The notes below the pieces were generated by a model. The model saw only the letters and a program-made list of their open reading frames with translations, had not been told where the DNA came from and made no database searches. From the NCBI GenBank assembly GCA_934446565.1, contig CAKSEO010000011.1, positions 1-62,302 on the forward strand: a stretch of 62,302 bases of DNA, read 5' to 3'. A program made the position numbers and the translations under genes. Source of the stretch: an uncultured Oscillospiraceae bacterium. Its GTDB lineage: Bacteria; Bacillota; Clostridia; Oscillospirales; Ruminococcaceae. Position 1 is the stretch's first letter; every line of letters starts with the position of its first letter. This document shows positions 51,811-59,219 of this stretch, piece after piece.

Positions 51811-52038
51811 ATGGTATTTGACAAGGTTAAGGAGCTTATCTCCGAGCAGCTCGACGTTAAGGCTGACGACATCACAGAGGCTTCCAACATTCAGGACGAC
51901 CTGGGCGCAGATTCCCTGGACGTTGTTGATCTGGTAATGGCTCTTGAGGACGAGTTCGATGTTGAGATCCCCGAGGATCAGGTAGAGAATATCAAGACCG
52001 TAGGCGACATCGTTAAGTTCATCGAGGACAAGCAGTAA
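51811..52038 (+). CDS. acpP: acyl carrier protein
   Basis: 75 residues, acidic, four-helix form. S35 in [11 protein letters not shown] carries the phosphopantetheine arm. It holds the growing acyl chain for FabD, FabH, FabG, FabZ and FabF. It has its own promoter and strong terminator, fitting the high amount of ACP needed by cells. Confidence 0.96.
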   Translation: MVFDKVKELISEQLDVKADDITEASNIQDDLGADSLDVVDLVMALEDEFDVEIPEDQVENIKTVGDIVKFIEDKQ

Positions 52039-52056
52039 TTCATATCTCATAAAATT

Positions 52057-52090
52057 CCCGCTGTATTAAGGTACGGCGGGATTTTTTATT
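52057..52090 (+). terminator. terminator of acpP
   Basis: CCCGCTGTA (52057-52065), 6-nt loop, TACGGCGGG (52072-52080), one G-T pair, then ATTTTTTATT. Confidence 0.92.
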
Positions 52091-52099
52091 GTGAAATTC

Positions 52100-52128
52100 T
52101 TGACAGACAGCGAAAATTGGTATATAAT
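52100..52128 (+). promoter_or_regulatory. sigma-A promoter of the aconitase operon
   Basis: TTGACA (52100-52105), 17 nt, TATAAT (52123-52128). A single TTGTGAAAT half site, resembling half a Rex operator, lies just upstream at 52089-52097, but no matching second half is seen. Confidence 0.88.
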
Positions 52129-52188
52129 ATAATTGTATATTTATGTCGGGACTTTCCCGCTGACTCTAAACAAACAAGGAGCAAAGAT

Positions 52189-54120
52189 ATGGGACTTACA
52201 CTAACTGAAAAGATCATCAAGGCGCACATCATCGACGGCGAGATGGTAAAGGGCACTGAGATCGGTCTGAAGATCGACCAGACCCTCACACAGGACGCAA
52301 CCGGCACTATGGCTTACCTCCAGTTCGAGGCTATGGGCGTTGACCGCGTAAAGACAGAGCGCTCCGTTGCATACATCGACCACAATACCCTCCAGAGTGG
52401 CTTTGAGAATGCCGACGATCACCGCTTTATCGGTTCCGTGGCTAAAAAGCACGGCATCTGGTTCTCTCGTCCCGGCAACGGTATCTGCCACCAGGTTCAC
52501 CTTGAGCGCTTCGGCAAGCCCGGCAAGACCCTTATCGGCTCCGACAGCCACACCCCGACCGGCGGCGGTATCGGCATGCTGGCTATGGGCGCAGGCGGTC
52601 TTGACGTTGCAGTTGCAATGGGCGGCGGCGCTTACTACATAACAATGCCGAAGGTCGTAAGGATAAACCTCACCGGCAAGCTCAACGACTGGGTTTCCGC
52701 CAAGGACGTTATCCTGGAAGTTCTCCGTCAGCTCTCCGTTAAGGGCGGCGTAGGAAAGGTAATGGAGTACACCGGCGAGGGCGTAAAGAGCCTGTCTGTT
52801 CCGGAGCGCGCTACCATCACAAACATGGGTGCAGAGCTCGGCGCAACTACCTCTATTTTCCCGTCTGACGAGACCACTCTCCAGTTCCTCAAGGCGCAGG
52901 GCAGAGAAGAGGACTACGTTCCGATGTCCGCTGACCCCGACGCAGTTTACGACGAGGAAGTAAATATAGACCTTTCCAAGCTGGTTCCGCTTGCTGCTTG
53001 TCCCCACAGCCCCGACAACGTTAAGACCGTCGAGGAGATCGGCAAGATCAAGATCGACCAGGTATGTATCGGTTCCTGCACCAACTCCTCCCTCCAGGAT
53101 ATGCGCAAGGTAGCCCACATCCTCAAGGGTAAGACAGTTCATCCGGACGTAAGCCTTGCTATCGCTCCCGGCTCCAAGCAGGTATTCAACCAGATCGCAG
53201 AGGACGGCACTCTGTCTATCCTCATCGCGGCTGGCGCAAGGATCCTGGAGAGCGCATGCGGTCCGTGCATAGGTATGGGTCAGTCCCCGAACAGCAAGGG
53301 CATCTCCCTGCGCACATTCAACCGTAACTTCCTCGGAAGAAGCGGCACCAAGGACGCGCAGATCTACCTCGTTTCCCCGGAGACTGCGGCTATTTCCGCT
53401 ATCACCGGCGTATTCACTGACCCGCGCACCTGCGGCGATATGCCCGCTTATGTAATGCCCGAGAAGTTCATCATCAACGACAACATGGTAGTAGCTCCCG
53501 CAACTCCCGAGGAAGCTCCGAACGTTGAGATACTCCGCGGTCCGAACATCAAGCCGTTCCCTGTAAACAAGCCGCTTGCCGAGTCCATCGAGTCCGGCGT
53601 CACCCTCAAGGTAGGCGACAACATCACCACCGACCACATCATGCCCGCAGGCGCTAAGATACTGCCCCTGCGCTCCAACATCCCGGCTATTTCCGAGTAT
53701 TGCTTCACAGTATGCGATGAGACATTCCCGAAGCGCGCAAAGGAAGCCGGCACAAGCATTATCGTCGGCGGCACCAACTACGGTCAGGGTTCTTCCAGAG
53801 AGCATGCTGCGCTTGCTCCGCTTTACCTGGGCGTTAAGGCTATCATCTGCAAGAGCTTCGCGAGAATCCACCGCCAGAACCTCATCAACAACGGCATTCT
53901 TCCGCTGGAGTTCGTTAACGAGGCTGACTACGACAGGATCGACCAGGGCGACGATCTCGTTATCGCAAACATCCGCAATATCGTTGAAAACGGCGGCAAG
54001 ATCATCGTCGAGGACAAGACCAAGGGCTTCAGCTTCGAAGTAAAGTGCGAGCTTTCCGAGCGCGGCAAGGGTATGATGCTCGCAGGCGGTCTGCTGAACT
54101 ACACAAAGGCTAACGGCTAA
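52189..54120 (+). CDS. aconitate hydratase
   Basis: 643 residues from the ATG after AAGGAGC; a longer frame upstream crosses the promoter. It interconverts citrate and isocitrate. The three cluster cysteines lie in IGSCTNSS and ESACGPCIGMGQSPN; SRE of GSSREHAAL is in the C-terminal swivel domain. The length fits the short clostridial aconitases (about 640) rather than the 890-residue AcnA. First gene of an acn-small protein-icd-rex run. Confidence 0.93.
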   Translation: MGLTLTEKIIKAHIIDGEMVKGTEIGLKIDQTLTQDATGTMAYLQFEAMGVDRVKTERSVAYIDHNTLQSGFENADDHRFIGSVAKKHGIWFSRPGNGICHQVHLERFGKPGKTLIGSDSHTPTGGGIGMLAMGAGGLDVAVAMGGGAYYITMPKVVRINLTGKLNDWVSAKDVILEVLRQLSVKGGVGKVMEYTGEGVKSLSVPERATITNMGAELGATTSIFPSDETTLQFLKAQGREEDYVPMSADPDAVYDEEVNIDLSKLVPLAACPHSPDNVKTVEEIGKIKIDQVCIGSCTNSSLQDMRKVAHILKGKTVHPDVSLAIAPGSKQVFNQIAEDGTLSILIAAGARILESACGPCIGMGQSPNSKGISLRTFNRNFLGRSGTKDAQIYLVSPETAAISAITGVFTDPRTCGDMPAYVMPEKFIINDNMVVAPATPEEAPNVEILRGPNIKPFPVNKPLAESIESGVTLKVGDNITTDHIMPAGAKILPLRSNIPAISEYCFTVCDETFPKRAKEAGTSIIVGGTNYGQGSSREHAALAPLYLGVKAIICKSFARIHRQNLINNGILPLEFVNEADYDRIDQGDDLVIANIRNIVENGGKIIVEDKTKGFSFEVKCELSERGKGMMLAGGLLNYTKANG

Positions 54121-54131
54121 AGGAGAACGAT

Positions 54132-54272
54132 ATGAAAGGCTGGGCTTGCTTTTTCATGGCTCTTTCGGCTTTTCTTGCCGGAGTACTGGTTGGCGGCAGA
54201 TTCCTGCCCGCCAACGGCTCCATCGGCTGTGGAAATAAAATAATCAACTGCTTCGACGCGAAGCACCGGTGA
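54132..54272 (+). CDS. 46-residue single-span membrane protein
   Basis: Starts with [20 protein letters not shown] after AAAGGAGAA and ends DAKHR. Residues about 5-22 are hydrophobic, followed by a short Cys/Asn-containing outer or cytosolic tail ([15 protein letters not shown]). It sits 11 nt after the aconitase stop and 13 nt before icd, which supports real translation. No known family. It might be a small regulator or structural membrane peptide. Confidence 0.65.
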   Translation: MKGWACFFMALSAFLAGVLVGGRFLPANGSIGCGNKIINCFDAKHR

Positions 54273-54285
54273 AAGGAAACTTATA

Positions 54286-55503
54286 ATGGCTGATAAGATT
54301 CAGATGACCACTCCGCTGGTCGAGATGGACGGCGACGAAATGACCCGTATCATATGGAAGATGATAAAGGATATCCTTATCAATCCATATGTTGACCTCA
54401 AGACTGATTACTACGACCTGGGTCTTGTTCACAGAAACGAGACCAACGACCAGGTAACTATAGACTCCGCTAATGCCACCAAGAAGTACGGCGTAGCAGT
54501 AAAGTGCGCGACCATCACACCGAACGCGCAGCGCATGACCGAGTACAACCTCAAGGAGATGTGGAAGTCCCCGAACGGCACTATCCGCGCTATCCTGGAC
54601 GGCACAGTATTCAGAAAGCCCATCCTCGTAAAGGGCATAGTTCCGTATATCCCCACCTGGACAAAGCCCATCACCATCGCGCGTCACGCATACGGCGACA
54701 TCTACAAGAACACCGAAATGAAAGTAGCGCAGGGCAGCAAGGCTGAACTGGTAGTCACCGACAAGGACGGCAAGGAGACCCGCGCGCTCATCCACGATTT
54801 CAAGAACAGCGACGGCGTAGTACAGGGCGTACACAACCTCGACAAGTCAATCTCCAGCTTCGCAAGAGCATGCTTCAACTACGCGCTCGGCGCAAAGGAG
54901 AGCCTGTGGTTCGCAGCTAAGGACACCATTTCCAAGACCTACGACCACCGTTTCAAGGACATCTTCGCTGAGATATACGAGAACGAGTACAAGGAGAAAT
55001 TCGCAGAGGCTGGCATCGAGTACTTCTACACCCTCATCGACGACGTTATCGCAAGAGTTATCCGCTCCGAGGGCGGCTTCATCTGGGCTTGCAAGAACTA
55101 CGACGGCGACGTTATGTCTGATATGCTGGCTACCGCGTTCGGTTCGCTGGGACTTATGACCTCCGTGCTGGTTTCCCCGGATGGCGTTTATGAGTACGAG
55201 GCGGCTCACGGCACAGTTACCCGTCATTACTACAACTATCTCAAGGGCGAAAAGACCTCCACGAATCCTATCGCGACCATCTTCGCATGGAGCGGCGCGC
55301 TCAGAAAGCGCGGTGAGCTGGACAACATCCCGGCTCTGTGCGATTACGCTGACAAGCTGGAGAAAGCCTCCATCCAGACCATGGAGGACGGCGTTATGGA
55401 CAAGAACCTTGCGGCAATGTCCAAGCTTGAGAACAAGCGTCCGGTAGACACAGAAACATTCCTGAACGAGATAAACAGCCGTCTTGCAAAGCTGATGGGC
55501 TGA
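54286..55503 (+). CDS. icd: isocitrate dehydrogenase, NADP type (eukaryote-like)
   Basis: 405 residues of the homodimeric type II class: [16 protein letters not shown] near the start, the NADP/isocitrate site around [11 protein letters not shown] and [16 protein letters not shown], and the metal site in YDGDVMSDM. It converts isocitrate to 2-oxoglutarate with NADPH. With aconitase it forms the oxidative arm that feeds glutamate; citrate synthase is not in the window. AAAGGAA precedes the ATG. Confidence 0.94.
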   Translation: MADKIQMTTPLVEMDGDEMTRIIWKMIKDILINPYVDLKTDYYDLGLVHRNETNDQVTIDSANATKKYGVAVKCATITPNAQRMTEYNLKEMWKSPNGTIRAILDGTVFRKPILVKGIVPYIPTWTKPITIARHAYGDIYKNTEMKVAQGSKAELVVTDKDGKETRALIHDFKNSDGVVQGVHNLDKSISSFARACFNYALGAKESLWFAAKDTISKTYDHRFKDIFAEIYENEYKEKFAEAGIEYFYTLIDDVIARVIRSEGGFIWACKNYDGDVMSDMLATAFGSLGLMTSVLVSPDGVYEYEAAHGTVTRHYYNYLKGEKTSTNPIATIFAWSGALRKRGELDNIPALCDYADKLEKASIQTMEDGVMDKNLAAMSKLENKRPVDTETFLNEINSRLAKLMG

Positions 55504-55533
55504 TATCCAACGTCCGGCGGCAGGAGGTAAGCA

Positions 55534-56211
55534 ATGCAGAAGAACAACATTTCAAATTCAGTTATACGCAGGCTGCCGCGGTACTACCGTTTCCTGGGCG
55601 AGCTGCTGAATCAGGATATTCAGAAGATCTCCTCCCGTGAGCTGTCGGAAAAAATGCGGCTCACCGCTTCGCAGATACGCCAGGACCTTAACTGCTTCGG
55701 TGGTTTCGGTCAGCAGGGCTACGGCTATAATGTGGCGGAGCTGCGCCGTCAGATAGGGCATATCCTGGGTCTTGACCAGCACGACAAGATAATACTTATC
55801 GGCGCGGGAAACCTCGGTAGAGCTATCACAGTCCATATCGACTTTAAGAAGTACGGCTACGAGCTTGCCGGGATATTCGACAGCAATATTTCCCTGGAGA
55901 ACATCGAGATATCCGGGATAAAGATAATGCACACCAACCGTCTTGCGGAATTCTGCGAGGAAAACCACCCGAAGATGGCAGTGCTGTGTATTCCGAAAAG
56001 CGGTGCGAAGGATATGGTGCAGAAGCTTCTTGATCTGGGCGTCAACGCATTCTGGAACTTCTCGCACTACGATATCCACTACGACCACCCGGAGGCGGCA
56101 GTGGAGAACGTCCACCTTACCGACAGCCTGATGACGCTGTCCTATGCAGCGCGCAGGCAGGAGGAGTATTCTGCGGAATCACCGTCCGAAGAGGAGAACA
56201 CTCAGGAATAA
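55534..56211 (+). CDS. rex: redox-sensing transcriptional repressor
   Basis: 225 residues. A winged helix at about 8-75 (ISSRELSEKMRLTASQIRQD) is joined to a Rossmann domain with GAGNLG (90-95) that senses the NADH/NAD ratio. The C terminus is acidic and specific to this species. Rex usually represses fermentation and NADH-oxidising genes. I found no full TTGTTAA-N4-TTAACAA-type operator in the window. Its place after icd may tie it to NAD(P) metabolism. Confidence 0.94.
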   Translation: MQKNNISNSVIRRLPRYYRFLGELLNQDIQKISSRELSEKMRLTASQIRQDLNCFGGFGQQGYGYNVAELRRQIGHILGLDQHDKIILIGAGNLGRAITVHIDFKKYGYELAGIFDSNISLENIEISGIKIMHTNRLAEFCEENHPKMAVLCIPKSGAKDMVQKLLDLGVNAFWNFSHYDIHYDHPEAAVENVHLTDSLMTLSYAARRQEEYSAESPSEEENTQE

Positions 56212-56216
56212 AACGT

Positions 56217-56247
56217 GCCGCTCCGTATTCTGTTACGGGGCGGCTTT
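56217..56247 (+). terminator. hairpin after rex
   Basis: GCCGCTCCGTA (56217-56227), 6-nt loop, TACGGGGCGGC (56234-56244), one T-G pair, then TTTGT. The stem is strong but the T tract is short. Confidence 0.65.
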
Positions 56248-56264
56248 GTATACGGAGGAACGGC

Positions 56265-56672
56265 ATGACGATTAAGGAAGTAAGCAAAAGATACGGCGTG
56301 TCGCAGGATACGCTGAGATACTACGAAAAAGCCGGGCTGGTGCCGGAAGTGACCCGCACCGCCGGAGGTATCCGGGACTATCAGCCGGAGGACCTTAGCT
56401 GGCTGGAGCTGGCGCTCTGCATGCGCAGCGCCGGACTGCCGGTCAACGGGATAGTCGAGTACCGCAAGCTGTTCCAGCAGGGCGAGAGCACGATACCTCA
56501 GCGGCTCAAGCTGCTCACAGACCAGCGCGAGGAGCTTCTCGGAATGAAACAGCAGATAGAACAGACACTTGAGCGGCTCAATTATAAGATCAGCGTATAC
56601 GAGCGGGCTGTAAAGACGGGTATTCTTTCCTGGGACGAGGAAGAAAAGTGCAGCGGAGACGGCGATGGATAA
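56265..56672 (+). CDS. MerR-family transcriptional regulator
   Basis: 135 residues. N-terminal helix-turn-helix and wing: VSKRYGVSQDTLRYYEKAGL, then IRDYQPEDLSWLELALCMR. A coiled-coil dimerisation helix at about 80-115 follows. There is no Cys pair for metals and no large effector domain, so the inducer is unknown. It overlaps the phosphatase gene by 8 nt, so the two are co-expressed. Confidence 0.9.
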   Translation: MTIKEVSKRYGVSQDTLRYYEKAGLVPEVTRTAGGIRDYQPEDLSWLELALCMRSAGLPVNGIVEYRKLFQQGESTIPQRLKLLTDQREELLGMKQQIEQTLERLNYKISVYERAVKTGILSWDEEEKCSGDGDG

Positions 56673-58347
56673 GTTTTCGGTCGAGATAACGGGACTTGGG
56701 AGCGTCGCGGTCGGCTGCGTGCAGCACCAGGGAGCCCGGGAATATCAGGAGGACAGCGTTGGATTCTCGCCAGTTAACGGAGACCCGATGGACGGATTCC
56801 TTGCAGTGGTCGCGGACGGAATGGGCGGCATGTCGTCCGGCGCGTTCGTCAGCGCATGGACGGTCAGGAGAATGCTGGAGACCGATATCGTGACTGATGT
56901 TCCGGTGTACCGGCAGCTTTGCGAAGCTGCGCAGCGTATCAGCGGAGAAATAGCGGCGGGAGGGACCCGGGGCGGTTCCACCATGGCGGCTGTGTATCTT
57001 GATAAGGACGGAGTGCATATCTGTTCCGTTGGCGACAGCAGGATATACCTCCAGCGGAACGGGGTGCTGAGCCGGCTCACCGAGGACGGGGACTATATGA
57101 GCGTATTGCTCGGCAGGGTGATAACCGGCGATATGACTTTCCAGCAGGCGGCTGACGACCCGGAGCGGGATTCGCTCATGCAGTTCATGGGCGGCGGAGT
57201 TAATATCCAGCCGGATGTTTATTGTATTCCATTCCGTCCGGAAAAGGGAGACAGACTGCTGATTTGCAGCGACGGAGTTTACAATGCAGTCGCTGAAGCT
57301 ACGCTGCTCCAGTCGCTTACGCTGACGGCGGCAGCGGCGGCGGAGGATATCCTCGGAAGAGTGCTGGCAAAGGGCTACACGAATCAGGATAATCTGACGG
57401 CAACGGTGCTGGAGTTCCGGGAGGTTTATCTTACGCCCGACGATACGCGGGAAGTTGATCTGCCAGCGGGAAATCTCCATGCGATAAGCGCCGCGTATAC
57501 CTGCAAGGGTGGGCGCGAGCGCAATGAGGATAACGTGTTTCTTGGAGATGGTGCATTTGCAGTTGCGGACGGGCTGGGAGGTCACAGCGGCGGCGCGGCG
57601 GCTTCCAAAGCGGCAGTAAAGTACATCTCCGATCATTACAGCGAAGCGGTTGACCCGGAGGGAATGGCTGACTTGCTGGAGGGAGCGAATACGGCTGTTC
57701 GCAGGCTGGGAAGTGGGATGACTACGGTCGCAGCTGCCGTGCTCGGCGAGAGCGGATTCACATTCGGGAATGTCGGCGACAGCCGGGTGTATTATTTCCG
57801 GAATGGCAGGATAATCGCGCAGACCAGGGACCATTCGGTGTGCCAGGCGGCAGTGGAGATGGGGCAGATAACCCCGGAGCAGATACGCGGCAGCGAAGAC
57901 CGTTCGCAGCTACTGAAAGTGCTTGGGAGCGGCGAGCGTCTTGATCTGAAAAAGCTGCCGCAGCAGGTCGCAGCGCAGCCCGGGGACGCATTTATGCTGT
58001 GCACGGACGGTTTCTGGGAGAATGTCCACGAGCGTGAGATGGAGTGTGATCTCGCGAAGTCAGGAAGTCCTTTGGAGTGGCGCGACAGAATGCTGAAAAG
58101 GCTGCTGCTCAAAACAGGCAGCGGCGGAGACAACTACACGGTGCTCTGTGGTATTCTGACCGACCAGCCGGAAGAAGCCCACGCCAGGACGAGTAGCGGT
58201 AGGACTCCTCGGCTTCCAAGGGTTCTCATCACTGCCGCAGCTATACTGTTGATGCTGGGCGGGCTTATCGCGGCGCTGATATTCCTGTCCGGTGGCGTGG
58301 ACAGCACGTCCCCTGATAGCGAGCCCGGTATCTCGGATATGATGTAA
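56665..58347 (+). CDS. tandem PP2C protein phosphatase with membrane anchor
   Basis: 560 residues with two complete PP2C-type Ser/Thr phosphatase domains: about 10-250 (REYQEDSVGF, VVADGMGGM, GDSRIYL, SDGVYNA, NQDNLTATVL) and about 268-505 (RERNEDNVFL, AVADGLGGH, GDSRVYYF, CTDGFWENV, GGDNYTVL). All metal-binding Asp motifs are present in both. A single membrane segment at about 520-542 ends with a short outer tail. It should dephosphorylate proteins at the membrane. No Ser/Thr kinase gene is nearby. Two PP2C domains in one chain are uncommon. Confidence 0.92.
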   Translation: MDKFSVEITGLGSVAVGCVQHQGAREYQEDSVGFSPVNGDPMDGFLAVVADGMGGMSSGAFVSAWTVRRMLETDIVTDVPVYRQLCEAAQRISGEIAAGGTRGGSTMAAVYLDKDGVHICSVGDSRIYLQRNGVLSRLTEDGDYMSVLLGRVITGDMTFQQAADDPERDSLMQFMGGGVNIQPDVYCIPFRPEKGDRLLICSDGVYNAVAEATLLQSLTLTAAAAAEDILGRVLAKGYTNQDNLTATVLEFREVYLTPDDTREVDLPAGNLHAISAAYTCKGGRERNEDNVFLGDGAFAVADGLGGHSGGAAASKAAVKYISDHYSEAVDPEGMADLLEGANTAVRRLGSGMTTVAAAVLGESGFTFGNVGDSRVYYFRNGRIIAQTRDHSVCQAAVEMGQITPEQIRGSEDRSQLLKVLGSGERLDLKKLPQQVAAQPGDAFMLCTDGFWENVHEREMECDLAKSGSPLEWRDRMLKRLLLKTGSGGDNYTVLCGILTDQPEEAHARTSSGRTPRLPRVLITAAAILLMLGGLIAALIFLSGGVDSTSPDSEPGISDMM

Positions 58348-58353
58348 CATGAA

Positions 58354-58588
58354 AGGGACTGCGTAATGCAGTCCCTCAGCTTGTCGAAAAAATCGAATTT
58401 GCCCGCGAAGCGGGCTTTTGAAATCCGTTTTTTGCTCCGGGTTTCCCGGGGCAAAAAACACTTCTATCCGCACAAGTGTGCGGTTTGTCGGCAACGCCGA
58501 CAAACCGTGCGCGCAGGGCGGATGTTCGGCGGAAAAGTCACTTTAGTGACTTTTTCGACGGTCTGAGGGACTGCGTAATGCAGTCCCT
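58354..58588. repeat. hairpin element with terminal inverted repeats
   Basis: Both ends carry the same 23-nt hairpin: AGGGACTGC, GTAAT loop, GCAGTCCCT (58354-58376 and 58566-58588). Moving inward, the left end reads CAGCTTGTCGAAAAA and the right end is its near inverse, TTTTTCGACGGTCTG, giving inverted ends of about 40 bp. Inside are further hairpins: GCCCGC-GAA-GCGGGC (58401-58415), CCGCAC/GTGCGG (near 58469-58482), TTTGTCGGC/GCCGACAAA (58484-58504) and a GTCAC/GTGAC stem (near 58537-58550). No gene. The AGCTTGTCGAAAAA word recurs at 62229-62242. Confidence 0.75.
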
Positions 58589-58609
58589 TTCGGCTTGTCT
58601 GGATCCTAG

Positions 58610-58771
58610 CTATATCGCGTCCATAAGTGCTCCCAGCATCCGGAACACCTTTGCGGTGCTTCGGCGCTTCATGGTATGGCGGCTGAGAGTGTTCACCGCC
58701 ATGAATGCGAGCCCGCCAGCGATAAGTCCGGCGGCACTGCTCTTTATATAAGCTTCCGTCTTTTTAGACAT
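58610..58771 (-). CDS. 53-residue small membrane protein
   Basis: Read on the minus strand after AAGGAGTTGAACACT: it begins MSKKTEAYIKSSAAGLIAGG and ends MLGALMDAI. One hydrophobic segment (about 12-28) is flanked by Lys/Arg-rich ends. The good ribosome binding site, basic-hydrophobic-basic layout and ATG start support it. No family recognised. Confidence 0.6.
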   Translation of the reverse strand: MSKKTEAYIKSSAAGLIAGGLAFMAVNTLSRHTMKRRSTAKVFRMLGALMDAI

Positions 58772-59029
58772 AGTGTTCAACTCCTTTTTGAAAGTTTACG
58801 TCAGTATTTTCTGCAATTTGCAGAGCTATATTCAAAAAAACATTTCGATAATTCATTCCAGCCGGCCTGGAATTGGCCGGAAATGTGTGCGTGGGTTGAA
58901 AAAAGTGCCTATTTTCAGCCCTTTATTTGTGCTTTTTGTTATGTTTGCATAGATGACGCCGCTATTTTTCCTTAGTATCCGTCATTGTGCCAAAATGCAA
59001 TTTACGGCAAAAAAACTTGCAGAAATCGC
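58772..59029. other. intergenic stretch without gene
   Basis: AT-rich, between the small minus-strand gene and the amt promoter. I see no conserved structure beyond short runs. Confidence 0.4.
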
Positions 59030-59058
59030 TTGACAAAAATTCTTGTTTGGTGTATAAT
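59030..59058 (+). promoter_or_regulatory. sigma-A promoter of the amt gene
   Basis: TTGACA (59030-59035), 17 nt, TATAAT (59053-59058). Transcription should begin about 6-8 nt later, at the edge of the first leader hairpin. Confidence 0.9.
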
Positions 59059-59063
59059 CAGAC

Positions 59064-59130
59064 CATAGCAAAGGGGCTATGACAGACAGACTTCAATGGC
59101 GAAGCCTGCCGGTCATAGCCCCGCTTTGTT
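59064..59130 (+). promoter_or_regulatory. ANTAR-type two-hexaloop antiterminator leader
   Basis: P1: CATAGC, loop AAAGGG, GCTATG (59064-59081). P2: CAGACTTC, loop AATGGC, GAAGCCTG (59087-59108, one mismatch). Both loops have six bases with A first and G fourth, the known ANTAR recognition pattern. GGGGCTATGAC (59073-59083) can instead pair with GTCATAGCCCC (59112-59122), breaking P1 and making a long terminator-like stem followed by GCTTTGTT. Binding of an ANTAR protein to P1-P2 would then allow transcription into the ammonium transporter gene. The T tract is modest. Confidence 0.75.
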
Positions 59131-59219
59131 AGCAGATCAAGTCAATACGAGCCGGCGCCGGGTCATATGCGGGACATAAAGGCGTACGGTTTCAAAAACA
59201 GAAAGGGGACGGTTCTTAA

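Noticed and set aside
52089..52105. TTGTGAAATTCTTGACA as a full Rex operator for the aconitase operon
   Set aside because: Only the first half matches; the second half does not resemble TTCACAA, so it is noted only as a half site.
58366..58566. 66-codon frame inside the hairpin element
   Set aside because: The DNA is explained by stacked inverted repeats; the translation has no protein-like character.
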